A stretch of 64,000 nt of DNA, taken from Spongilla lacustris. Taxonomy: Eukaryota > Porifera > Demospongiae > Spongillida > Spongillidae. The notes beneath the pieces are model-generated. The model made no database searches. It was given only the letters and a program-made list of their open reading frames with translations, and had not been told where the DNA came from. The stretch lies in contig OX442431.1 of assembly GCA_949361645.1 (NCBI GenBank), positions 1,257,696 to 1,321,695 of the forward strand, written 5' to 3'. Of the stretch, positions 47,950 to 59,091 are shown in pieces. The position numbers and the translations under genes are program-made. Numbering within the stretch: the first letter of the stretch is position 1; the number at the start of each line of letters is the position of its first letter.

Positions 47950-49529
47950 CTGCGTTTTAATCATGGTCTAGTTGTCTTTCTTTGCGTTGAAGAAAACACT
48001 TTTTGTTCCACCAGATCAGTTATTACCTGTGCTCAACTTTCAAGTGAAGCCACTGGGCTTAGGTTCATGCTGGTTAGCATGTGTAATCGGAGTTTGTTTG
48101 TAGGCTCTGATAAGTGTTGCTGCTTCCCGGCATAGCCATCTGAGCATGGTGTGTCCTCCCCATAGCCAAGGTCAGCATCACCACTGATGGGAACTAAACA
48201 TATGAATAACTCACCGGTCACCGCAGAGTAAACCAGCATGCAAGGTGAAGGATGTTATATAACTAAGACTGATAAGACAAAGGAGACTTTACTAGTAAAA
48301 CATATGTACATAAAGTTATTATAACCGCTATTTAATAATTAATGTAACATATATAATCTTAATTACATCAGTGTGCTTGATCTTGGCCACTGCAATGTTT
48401 GGTGGTTTTAGGAAAAAATAACCAGCTCCAATTCTAGGAAAACCATGCTTTAATGTAGAGTTGGTTAGTTGACTGAATTAAGATACTCACTTTTCAGCAC
48501 CAATATAGATAGACCAATCCACTTCAAATGGTACACAAGATGTGAACTTGCTATATCTCCCATCTTGCAATATCCATTAATGGATTTCAAGAGCCTTTGA
48601 TAACTGCATAAAATCTTCTTCATTGACCTTGTTGAATAGAGCTAAAATCTCACTTTGGCACAGAACGTCTACCTTATCCTGTAGTGAGTGCATGAAAAAC
48701 TAATGCAATCACATAGCCAAATAAAAAAAAAATGTAGCTGAATGAAATTTTAACCATTTTGTAACACATATAGGTCCTGCTGTACATAGTCTATGCTTGT
48801 ACAACTTGATAGCGACATTAAGTATTAGTAACCAACATGTGGTCTTAATAAGGCACCATTAAGCTTAGAGATACTCAGTGTAATTACAGAAAGAGTGCTT
48901 GTATCTATACTGAGATATAAATAGATGAAATCCTGTATTTATTTTTTTAACCACAGAAATCACTGAGAAATGTTGGGCGCAATGATGTAAGAAATGGGGA
49001 GTGCAATGTTGCAGTACTTTCATCAGCGTGCTTGTATAGACTCACGTGATATCGATCGCGACAATTAATGTCAGCCGCTACGATGGGATGAGTCTGGAGG
49101 AAAGATCTCGGCCTCCCGTATCTTTTATCAAAAGCATGAGGATCGCCTAAAAGCAATCCGAAATTCCGAATGCACGGGCGTGTGCGTGCATGGGACAGCT
49201 CTGCTGGAAATTCCTTCAATCAATGTGTTTATTAAAATGATGAATCATCCTATATGCAACTGAACTGAGTTCTTAATCAACTTCGATTCTGCGTAGCAAA
49301 ATCGCTATAGCTATAGAGGCAAATTTTTAAAAGTAAATTACTCCCTGGATAGACGGGGATATATTAGGTCAGTCGCGTGCAGAGGTTTATTTGCATGTAC
49401 CTGTGCCCTTTGGAATATAGGCTATAATAATGGCATTTGAAATTTCAACAATCATCAGTGAGGATGTCCGAGTTCTTTTGCCGAAACACATGCATCATGC
49501 AGTGCATGCACATGTATGCATGTATATAT
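47950..49529. other. Intergenic, nothing recognised
   Basis: This AT-rich DNA has only short frames (the longest is 90 codons on the minus strand at 48947-49219) and no known family motifs. Confidence 0.5.
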
Positions 49530-49837
49530 ACTAAGCTGCTATGCCAACAAGCCACTATATAGCAAAGAAAAATTGAAATTTGAAAGCTAGCATCAGCATT
49601 TGTATCAACTGCATGCATGCATGTATGCAACCAACCACCAGAATGTACATTGTTAAACGGACAATACATATTGCTGACTTGGCATGCTCACTTCTCTATC
49701 GTAAAACCACTGCTCACGCGCAAACGAGAAATGCTCTTGTAGGATGCTAGTATATAAGAGCCAAAATTTGCGCTAGGAATCACTTCAGGCCTGTCTTGGT
49801 TTGTGCCCAAATCCCTCGCGATTGAACTTCTTTGAGA
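49530..49837 (+). promoter_or_regulatory. Promoter and 5' UTR block of methyltransferase copy 1
   Basis: This block is shared with 61300-61618 upstream of copy 2. A TATA-like TATATAAG lies at 49751-49758, 87 bases before the ATG, and in copy 2 the same box sits exactly 87 bases before its ATG. The sequence between (CACTTCAGGCCTG, ATCCCTCGCGATTGAACTT) is nearly identical in both, so the promoter was duplicated with the gene. Confidence 0.65.
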
Positions 49838-52219
49838 ATGTCTCTGCTAAACCTGGGTTCCCAGTTCACCGCTCAAGTGGATGAGGAGAAAATGTGGAAT
49901 CTCCTTGCCTCTCAGATCGTTAACCAAGCTTCAAAGAATGGTATAAGCGCATGCATTTTACCGTTGATGCATGTTTAATTAAACTTCACCGCGTTGATGT
50001 TTAATTGAGCGCAGTTTACATGCATGCAGCATGCATGTAACCTGAGTCATATTGCTAATGTCTACTTCTCGTATACTCAAGGTTATTTCGTCCCAGAACA
50101 ACAAACACAGAATTCCATTGTCTTCAAGAAGGGTGGACGTCTCGTGATCGTGGGCTCGGGTATTAGGTCCGCAGGACAGTTCACTACGGAAGCCATCTCT
50201 CACATCAAGAATGCCGATAAGGTTCTCTACTGCGTTTCTGATCCGGTGACAGAGACTTACATCCGAGACCTCTTCCCCGGAGCCATGGACCTCGGAGTGT
50301 TCTTCGACGGCAGCAAGGACCGCTACGACAGCTGTGTGCAGATGGCGGAGGCGTGTCTGTTCTTTCCAAGGCAGGGGCTGTACACAGTGGCCATCTTCCC
50401 CGGTCACCCCGGGATGTTCACCATCCCGTCGTTGCGTGCAATCCAAATTGCCAGGAAACAAGGTAAACGACACACTGCATGCATGTGCAGTGTAGACTAC
50501 AATATAGTATTATATGATGCACACATTCATATAAGCTCCAAAAAAGCCTTCTCCTGAATACAAGCGCCTTAAACATAGACTAATATATGCACGTATATAT
50601 TTCATGTGCTGTTGCATTCATTATTACGGCCAATACTAGGGATCATCGCTGACATCCTTCCCGGAATTTCGCACGAGGATTCTCTGTTTTCGGATCTGGG
50701 CATCGATCCCTACTACCATGGAGGATGCCAAACTTTGGGGGCTACAGACTTCCTCCTCTTCAATCGACAGCTTCTCACCGATTCCCACGTTGTGTTGCGA
50801 CACATCGGCTCCATTGGAGAGCAGTCCTTCAGCACCAGGGGAGTGGGAGCTAACAATCTCACCGTCCTGATCAAACAGCTCCAGAAGGTGTACGGTCCTG
50901 AGTACGAGGTGGTCCACTACTACCCTTCCCAGTACCCGACCTGCAAGCCATTCATCGACCGCAAGCCTCTCAGCGAGTTCCTCAAGCCCGAGGTGTACAA
51001 GACCTTCATGCCCTTCTCAACCTTCTACATGGCTCCCGTGAAGACGACGTCCATCAACGGAGCCATGGCCCTTCAGCTTGGGTTGGTCTCCGACCAGTCT
51101 GCCGTCCAGCAGCTGCAACTGCCGACCAAGTTCTTCGGTACGTACGGGCCGAGAGAGAAGCAGGCCATCTCGAGCCTCTCCAGCTGGAAGTTTCCCACCA
51201 CCTACCGCCGCACGATCGAGTCCGGAGCAACTCGCTTCTTGATCGACATCTCCACGAACCCCAAGAAGTTGTTGAAATACTTGAAGAACCCCAAGAAACT
51301 GATGATAAAGTATGGCATTAGCCCCTCAGACATATCTTCCCTCGTCAGCCACGTCCCTCAGAACCTGCTGCTTACTCTCAAGCCTAGCAGCTCAACCGTC
51401 GCCTTGGCCGTGGTGCGAAGGCTGTGCCTCGATCCCTCGTTCGCTTCTGCTTACAGCACGGCCGGTAACAGCTTTTACTCCTGCTTCAACGGAGAAGAGA
51501 AGTTGGTACATTGGTTGAAGCTTCAAGGCTACGAGACCACTCCAGAAGCTATCGACAATACAATGATGGAGATACGTCGGCGCTGCTACTTGACGTGGGT
51601 TGGAAATTACGTCACCAGCATGCCGGACGTAACCATCGGCATACAGACGCCAAAGGTTACCATCTGCGGCGTGCCCATGAAGACCTTCAACTTTAAGGAT
51701 GGGGTCCTGACCTGGTCGTGCGGAGATGGAGTCATCTACAACGGCGCACTGCGTTTCTTGGAAACCCCAGTTAACAGTTTCGTCGGCAGGGTGTGGAAAT
51801 TGAACGAAGTGGAGCCCACAGTGGACAATATTCGTGGCGAGATTAATCCATCCTTCGAAGGTTCCTGGAAAGACTTGGAATACGTGATGGGTACAGGAAT
51901 TGCTACCAATCTTCACGTGCGGGCCTTGTTGAAGTTCTGGAGAGCCCATTATCAAAGCTCCTCAGTGGTGACCTCGAGCGTCCAGAGCCTGTCAAGCCAG
52001 CTGGCGGTTGTCGTGGGAGATGTCGAAAAAACAATTGCTCATCTCACCCGCATAGAAGCACAGCTGGTGAAGGTCAACCCTGATTACAAGGCTCTGATGT
52101 TGGATGACACAGAGTTTGAGAGCATGGGATGGCCTATCAACCTAACGTCGCCCATAGTCGGAGAGATGGATTCAAGCAGCATCTTTTCTCCTCACGTGGC
52201 CATGGTGCGGTCTGTGTAG
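49838..52219 (+). CDS. Borosin-type alpha-N-methyltransferase-like protein, copy 1
   Basis: Exons 49838-49940, 50082-50462 and 50640-52219 join in phase 1 at GT-AG borders to give 687 residues. Residues about 52-290 form a SAM-dependent tetrapyrrole-methylase fold: GRLVIVGSGIRSAGQFTTEA (54-72), DKVLYCVSDPVTETYI (80-95), FPGHPGMF (140-147), DILPGISHEDSLFSDLGIDP (166-185) and STFYMAP. This run matches fungal borosin enzymes (OphMA type) better than other TP methylases. Two helical segments of borosin-binding or clasp type follow: FLIDISTNPKKLLKYLKNPK then GISPSDISSLVSH (357-400) and VVRRLCLDPSFASAYS (418-433). Residues about 480-600 look beta-rich and are unknown to me. The tail holds GWPINLTSPIVGEM (658-671). 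Borosins methylate backbone amides, often of their own C-terminus; that activity here is inference. Arg115 fits catalytic OphMA Arg72, but the Tyr66 and Tyr76 positions are Phe109 and Cys119. Codons are richer in C/G than in neighbours. Confidence 0.82.
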
Positions 52220-53360
52220 TGACAGTATTAAAGTTGCAGATGGAATTGCTATAGTAATGCTATAGTGCAAGAATGTACATATGTGCTTACTTGTCGCTAT
52301 ATATATTGATATTAAAAATCATTGTACAATAACATGTAAGTGTCAAGCTGAATCGAGAGTAGATATTTGCAAGTAAATAAAAACGTTCTCTAAATGCAGA
52401 AAGTTGATAGTAAGGATTTGAAAGCAATACAGAGTAGTGTGGCCGGCGGAAACATGGGAATTCAGTAATAAGGAAAGACAAAATAGTCCTAAATTATACG
52501 GTGTACATATATGCATGTGCTTAATATATAGGACTATTTAGTCATTCCTTATTATTGAACCCTTGTTTCCCTGCTTTTTTACACCACTATTGCCTTCAAA
52601 TCCTATAATATACCACCAAATTTCTTATACTATAATGCTAAACAAATGGCACATCAGTCCCACCACTGCAATGTATATAATGGGGCTGGAGACAAAACCA
52701 AACAAGAAACAGGAGAAGCTAGGGGAGAGAAAGAGAGACCACACTTCACACATATGACTGAATTCTAATTTCAACCAAGTTTCCTTACATGGTCCCTGAT
52801 GTTCTTTGCATGCTTTCATGAAAATACAAGTGCTGTTCAAGGACTCATAATGTTAGCATCTGGTGTGATTAAATTGCAATCGCTTCTCTACATGCTACAA
52901 CCATTGATAAACAATGCGGGACATTACTCTCCCCAAGTCTTTTTTCCTGATGATATTTCTCGATATGACAGCAAGAGGTGCATACCTCTACCTCTATTCG
53001 TACAATTGAGTGCTCTGCAAATTAAAGTGTTCTGTGTCATCTCAACTTGTGAACAGTGTACATTTGTTTTCTGCTCTAGCTAGCAGCAGTGCACCATTGC
53101 CTGCATGCTGTTGCATACAACCAAATTGAGTGCTTATTTTAAAAAACCTTTTTTTGAACAAAGGACCACCATGATGTAGCTGTGTTATGTATTCATAGCA
53201 ACACTAGACATAGACTTACATGTAATCAACTGACATACCTACATATAAGGCATTCACCACCAATGTTAATACAGATGCACCTGCATGGTAGGTGATTTTG
53301 TTACATAACGGCTATTTGTACATTGCTACAAACAAAACATCTCAGCCTGAGCCATAACCT
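52220..53360. other. 3' flank of methyltransferase copy 1, nothing recognised
   Basis: The first 80 bases after the stop are shared with copy 2. The rest is AT-rich and shows no gene. Confidence 0.5.
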
Positions 53361-53364
53361 CCCT

Positions 53365-53705
53365 GTCCAAGTGCCCCCTGTTAGAGCATGCTATGATGCT
53401 CCTGTTGGAGACTGTTACATGTATATTGCCCCTGTTGGAGTCTGCTATGATGCCTCCTGTTAGAGCATGTTATGTTGTCCCTGTTGCAGTCTGTTACATT
53501 GCCCTTGTTGGAGTGACTGTGCCCCTGTTGGAGTGACTGTACCCTTGTTGGAGTGATGGTTGCTCCTGTTGGAGTGACTGTTGACCCTGTTGGAGTGACT
53601 GTTGCCCCTGTTGGAGTGACTGTGCCCCTGTTGGAGCGACTGTGCCCCTGTTGGAGTGACTGTGCCCCTGTTGGAGTGACTGTGCCCCTGTTGGAGTGAC
53701 TGTGC
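53365..53705. repeat. 20-bp minisatellite (GTTGGAGTGACTGTGCCCCT)
   Basis: About 16 units; those at the left are diverged (GTTAGAGCATGCTATGATGC types) and those at the right nearly uniform. The minus-strand reading frame from 53778 runs in from a hydrophobic segment and through the array. Confidence 0.92.
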
Positions 53706-54970
53706 CATCAATGATGCAGAGTGGAGTGACAAGGGCAATGGAGATCAAACACAGGAACTGGAAAGTATTTATCCCCACAGAAATAATGGCTTAGGGTGGC
53801 AGCCACTCCGGTAGCTGGGCAGACCATACTTTTGTAAAACTCTGGTATAGCATGTATGCGCATGTTAAGATCAGGCTATTCCATATTCACTTCCATGTGA
53901 GTGTTGTGCTGCACTGACTGGGTTCCAACCACATTGCTGCATGGAGGTCCAAACTAAGACATGATAATACTAATTAGGGCAAAGCAATAGAGGCAAATAG
54001 CAGGGATTAACATGAGTGATGTACTGTCTCAATAGGGAAAACATTTACAGAAGGAAGATAGATCCTCAGATAGGGTTGGGGGAGGGGGAGACTGGATGCC
54101 AAAGGAAATGAGTCAGACATCTGGTCCCCAGTCCTACCCCTACATTCCTCCACCTAGCACATCTCAGCCTTGTTTCAGGTATGTATGGATGATATGTAGG
54201 TCTCTATGGCATCTTCCATATCTCAAGGGGGAGGGGGGGGGGGGGGGGGGGAGAAACGATGGCTGTTGTAGAAACACAGGAGCACACAAGAGAGAAGTGG
54301 AGCTTATAGGTTGCATGTGAGAGCCCGACACCTTGTAATCTGTGGATCGCATGTATGTGTGTCCATTTGTGGGCATGTACTCCATGATTGTGGTTTCGAG
54401 GAGCCTTTTCATTTATAATTAATGCACTTTGTTTATGTAACTCATGCCTTGCTCTGTGTTGCTGTGATATCTTAAGGCTCTCATGCCAGTTGGATAGCAA
54501 AGCAATAGTACCAACTTGCATGCACAAATGCTAACCTTCCTCACAACACTGAACACATAAAAGAATCAGCTGCACCAACACTGACAGTTCCCCAAAAAAA
54601 AAAATCAGCCTCGTTGCCATAGTATACAATGCGATGCAATGAACTACATAACACTAGTATTCCACTGTGGATGTGAAAAAGCTCTAGACACAGCTATGTC
54701 AAATCCTGGAACGTCGAGCAGCCCTATGTGTACATAGAAGAATGAATGGCATGTGTTTATGGGTGTATGCATGCAAGTGCATACGGCATATTGTGGATGT
54801 GTTACATAATTCTTTACTATATTAACAAACCTGCCAGCTAGGTGAGGAAGAAAGTGATGCAGTAGTGTGATCAGGGAGAGGGAATAGTGTATGGTTACAT
54901 GGTAGTGTATTGCAAAATTGGAGAAGCAGGTCAGTGCAGTTACATCTACATGTATATACTTTTGGCTTAC
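53706..54970. other. Region downstream of the M8 peptidase exons
   Basis: On the minus strand at about 53700-53780 a frame reads ISVGINTFQFLCLISIALVT and PLCIIDG. This hydrophobic stretch could be the C-terminal anchor of the M8 peptidase gene, but I could not link it by splice phase. A G tract lies at 54233-54251. The rest is unassigned. Confidence 0.35.
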
Positions 54971-55458
54971 ATGCAGGACAGATGAGGGACCCCTGGTATC
55001 TTACATTGTTTGCAGTGACATCAATATTTATCTGAAGGAGTTAAAAAAATCATAAATCTAAACAAGTGTGTGTGGGTGCAATTTTTGTTGTGTGTGTGCA
55101 TGTGTGGACCTGGTGTATTTACAGTATGAGTACCCGCTGGCCTGCTGCACATTGGTAGCTTTTTCCAATGACAGTAACTTTGTTTGTGTTGCTTGCAACA
55201 GTGGTAAACTGTAGCAGTGATTGGAGTGTGCAATGTGAGCACAACACATACATACACAGACACACACATGCACACACACACGCACACACACACACATGCA
55301 CACATACACACACGCACACATACACACACACAACACACACACACACACCTGGTAACATCCTGCCCCTGACACACCAGGTGTGTAGATCATCCCAGAGGAG
55401 GTAACTGACCATCCCTGGGTGCCCTGGGTCATGCACACAGAGGTAGGTCCATAGTTCT

Positions 55459-56383
55459 CAGGGGCGGATGCAGGATTTTGGCGAGGGGGGGGTTCTACAT
55501 GAATTATTGATGAAGGGGAGGGGCGCGCGCGAAGCGCGCGAAAATTTTTGTGGTGCGCATTCTAATCTTTCCACAGATTTTATTGGACACTAAGGCAATC
55601 AACACCAACAAATGTGTGCCACTCGGTTACGTTCTGGTTTTACGGATTTAAATGGCTGTGTTGGAACATGTATGCGCGCTTTTCTTTGCTATTCAGTTGA
55701 GCCACTTAAAATTTACCATCACACTGATTCCGGCAGATGACCTACTTCAAGCAGTGAACAGTGTGACATTGGCGCGCGAAAACATTTTTTGTACACATTC
55801 CACAGATTGTACATGTATAGGGGGATTAGAAACGGAAAACGGAGGCAATATGTCATAACCAATAAATGCGTGCCACTCCGTTACGTTCTGGCTTCCAGGC
55901 TATTGTGGTTTTAAAGGGCTGCATGTGCTTCATCATATCGCAGATTTGCATTCGCCATTGTACGTTTACAAAATTACATGCGCCGGCTTAGTTTCTTTGC
56001 TATGTTAAAATTTACCATCATCTCTAAAAGCATGCAGCAAGGTGCATTCAACTTTGATGGGTACTAATACTAGCGCACCAATCAAAATAACTGCGGAAAG
56101 AATCGCTCTATTACGTCCGCGGGTTAGCATTTTGGAATACATTTAGATTTACGTATAAATACCAGCCTACTACATATCTCGCAGTTTACAGAATATAGTA
56201 CTAACCAAGGAATAAGCAATAAGAATAAGCTGCTTAGCAACTTCACGGAGTGCACGCTGAACTCTCCGTAGAAATGTATAGCTCACGTGCGCCGATTATA
56301 CATTAATTATATTCATATTTAGTTTCGAGGGGGGGGGGGGTTCCAACCCCTGGAACCCCCCCCCCCCCCTGTATCCGCCACTG
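55459..56383. mobile_element. 925-bp TIR element inserted in an M8 peptidase exon
   Basis: The ends read CAGGGGCGGATGCAGG and, inverted, CAGTGGCGGATACAGG, with G runs just inside, as in hAT-related elements. AGTTCT flanks both sides. Removing the element and one AGTTCT restores a 180-base exon in phase 0 at both ends, which supports a six-base duplication although hAT elements usually give eight. The interior has no transposase. A sequence related to its right half lies at 33745-33960. Confidence 0.82.
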
Positions 56384-56920
56384 AGTTCTGACCACGGGAG
56401 TTGATACCAGGTGAATTAATGTTGTTGGTGACATTGGTACAGACTCCATTTGAGAAAGGCTGAAAATGAGTGAAATGTGGGTATATAAATGAATAGAGTT
56501 ATCATCCTTCCTCAGAGTTGACACTGTTCACTGTACAGAGTATTCTTAATGAGCAGGAGTCATTCATTGTGGTAATGAGATCTTGAGCTTTCCCCTTTAC
56601 TGGGTAAACTGATAAACTGACTTACCTCTTGGAATGGACAGAAGTCAGCTAACTCATTGTCACCTCCAATGTTAGTCCCCAGGTTAGCAAAGTACTGGAA
56701 CCAGAGCTCATGAGTGCAATATACATCATGTGACATCACATGACATCACCTGATAATCTGCAGGCAGTGCTGAGCTGTATGATACAAAGTTGCAATACGA
56801 CAAAGCCTCTCTGCCCACGGTACAGCCCAACTGGTCAATGGTTGTAGAGTAGTGGTTGCAGAATGGAGCAATAGAGCTGCTGTCACGCCGTAAATGGTCC
56901 GGGCTATAACCGGTCCGGAC

Positions 56921-57757
56921 CAGGGTTGCCGAAAGTCAGGCCAGGGTCCGGCCTGTGACCTGAAGGTCAGGCCAGGGCTCCGGCCCGTGGCCTGAAAGGT
57001 CGACCCGAATGGTACAATTATTAAATTTCATGTTAAAATTATTAAATATTAATTTACAATCGATTAATTATGACGCGCGTGACGTTTATTCATTCGTTAA
57101 CCGCCAGCTGGCCGTCACTAGCGGTATGAATACAGCTTCAGGTGATTGTGGTGGGACTGGTGGCTCCTCTGAGTCCTCTAGTCTCGTACCCAGACTCAAA
57201 TGTACGTAACGATTATAATCGCTTACAGTGATGTTATACTAATCATCGTTACGTACATTTGGGTCTGGGTACGAGACTATGAGTCCTCTGTGAATGCTAG
57301 ATCCTTGCATGGAGGAAATTGCACGACTCGCGTTTTCCAAGAATTTCTAAGCTTGCAAGAAAGTACTTGGCAATCCCTGCCTCATCTGCACCATCTGAGC
57401 GGGTATTTTCTAGAGCCAAGCTTATTCAACAGCGTCAAAGATGGAATCTTCTCCCTCAGCGACTGGAGGCGTGCATAATGCTTAAGCACAATGCAGTTAC
57501 GTCCGGACCGGTCTCGGCGGTCTGGTTCATCTGCGCAACTTACTGATGTATGCATGCGGCATAATCGTATGACTGATTAATTGACAGTGATTGTATATAA
57601 TATAATATAATCTTGTGTTATCGATAATATTATTCAAGTTTATTAAGTTTAATAATCTAACCACATCTTTAATAAGTGGCCTTTCAGGCCGGGTTCCGGC
57701 CTGAAGGTCAGGCCAGAAGGTCCGGCCTGAAAGGTCGGGCGGCCTTCGGCAACCCTG
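56921..57757 (+). mobile_element. 837-bp hAT element with transposase C-terminal remnant
   Basis: Ends CAGGGTTGCCGAAAG and CTTCGGCAACCCTG are inverted repeats, and GTCCGGAC flanks both sides as an exact 8-bp duplication. Inside, at 57319-57480, the plus strand reads FPRISKLARKYLAIPASSAP then SERVFSRAKLI, the hATC dimerisation motif of hAT transposases. The rest of the transposase is missing. It is an internally deleted, once-autonomous element. Confidence 0.9.
57181..57277. mobile_element. 97-bp foldback MITE inside the hAT element
   Basis: Arms of about 34 bases begin GTCTCGTACCCAGACTCAAA and are inverted at the other end, with TA on each side. The element belongs to the family of 42281-42825 and inserted after the hAT element arrived. 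Confidence 0.88.
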
Positions 57758-57963
57758 GTCCGGACCGTCCATGGTGCTGCAGACGGTCCCCCCCCCCCCC
57801 CCCCCCCGGACCATCCATGGTCACGACCCATGGTCTCCCTCTGCTACATATGGTCCCCCTTTTGCAGTTACAAATATGTCAAAATTTTCGAGCAGACCAT
57901 AAAACGTAGGATTCAGAAAATGACTTACGAGTTAAGAAACATATCCGTGCCATATTTCTCGAG

Positions 57964-59091
57964 TAGGGTGTGTAACCTCCCCTGAATAATGAAAATCGAT
58001 TTTTCCGAATACTTTTAAAACACTAATCGATTTTGACAATTTGCCAGCCGAATACCTAGGTTATTCAGGTTTTCTGCTCATTGAGCCACCTAAATAATGT
58101 ACACATCACACCAGAGACCCTCCTACAGCTACCCACATCACACCAGATACCCTCAGCACACAAACACACCTACCCCCATCACACCAGAAGCCTTCAGCAC
58201 ACAAACACACCTACCCCCATCACACCAGATGCCCTCATGAGGTACACAACCATAGCTACCTCCATCACACCAGACACCTTACTACAACTAACCACATTAC
58301 ACCAGATCAGTAGCCTCAGCAGGGATCCACAGCTACCCACATCACACCAGATGCACTCAGCACACAACCACAGCTACCTACATAGGCCTAAATCACTTGG
58401 CCTAACCACATACCTTGTTGGGCGTGTCCCGACCTAAGTTAGCGTGGCCACGCTGAGCTTTACCAGTACGGCAGTACCTACAGTCTACAGATGTACACAT
58501 CGCACTTGATGCCAAAAGAATAGAACCACAGATGACGTTTACGCACCAACAGCCATGCAGCCTCCATTTCACCATCGCGAGTTTTGAAAATCCTAGTATC
58601 TAAGCAAGCCTTAGTACGATCGCGGCAATATCAGCTCAGAGAGATTGATGCAAGAAGCCAGCTGGTTCGAAATACACTAAGCGAACTGACTTTGATTTGC
58701 AGCTGGAGCTGTCCGTCGTCATGACACGTGAAGAGGGAGATCTCTTTTGGCTACATGTAGTTCGAATTACTGCCCGTGTATTTGATCTCGTCCCCACGTA
58801 TATATTTATAGTAACAACAGTGACGTTATTTAAAAGTAATTATTGTACATGTAATATCGTAAACGCGTATCCGGATATCGTCATAAAAAGGTATTCGAAT
58901 AATGGGCGAATTGTCGATGCGGACGACGAATACCTAAGTACCTCCGAATGGAGATTCACAAACCGGTTATTTCGAATAGAACAAATCCAATAATCGATTT
59001 TTCCGAGTAACGCTAAATTACTATTCGAACGGATAGGTTTTTGCGAATATCCGAATAACCCGAATAACCTGATAACCGGTTACACACCCTA
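57964..59091. mobile_element. 1.1-kb non-autonomous hAT element with TTCTCGAG duplication
   Basis: It begins TAGGGTGTGTAACC and ends GGTTACACACCCTA, with an exact 8-bp TTCTCGAG on both sides. Subterminal sequences repeat short CCGAATA/CGAATAACC and AATCGATTTTTCCGA motifs. No transposase was recognised. Confidence 0.9.
58090..58390. repeat. Degenerate minisatellite within the hAT element
   Basis: Units of roughly 39 bp built on ACATCACACCAGATGCCCTC and CAGCACACAACCACAGCTAC repeat about seven times with decay. Confidence 0.85.

Noticed and set aside
49979..50473. Minus-strand frame opposite methyltransferase exon 2, and the similar ones opposite exon 3
   Set aside because: They are shadows of the coding strand, whose codon-level motifs and splice sites are convincing.
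49838..52219. Diphthine synthase, siroheme or cobalamin methyltransferase as the identity of the TP-methylase gene
   Set aside because: The extended run from GSGIRSAGQF through GHPGMF to LPGISHEDSLFSDLGIDP, plus the DP-helix clasp segments, fits borosin enzymes better. A search is still needed to settle it.
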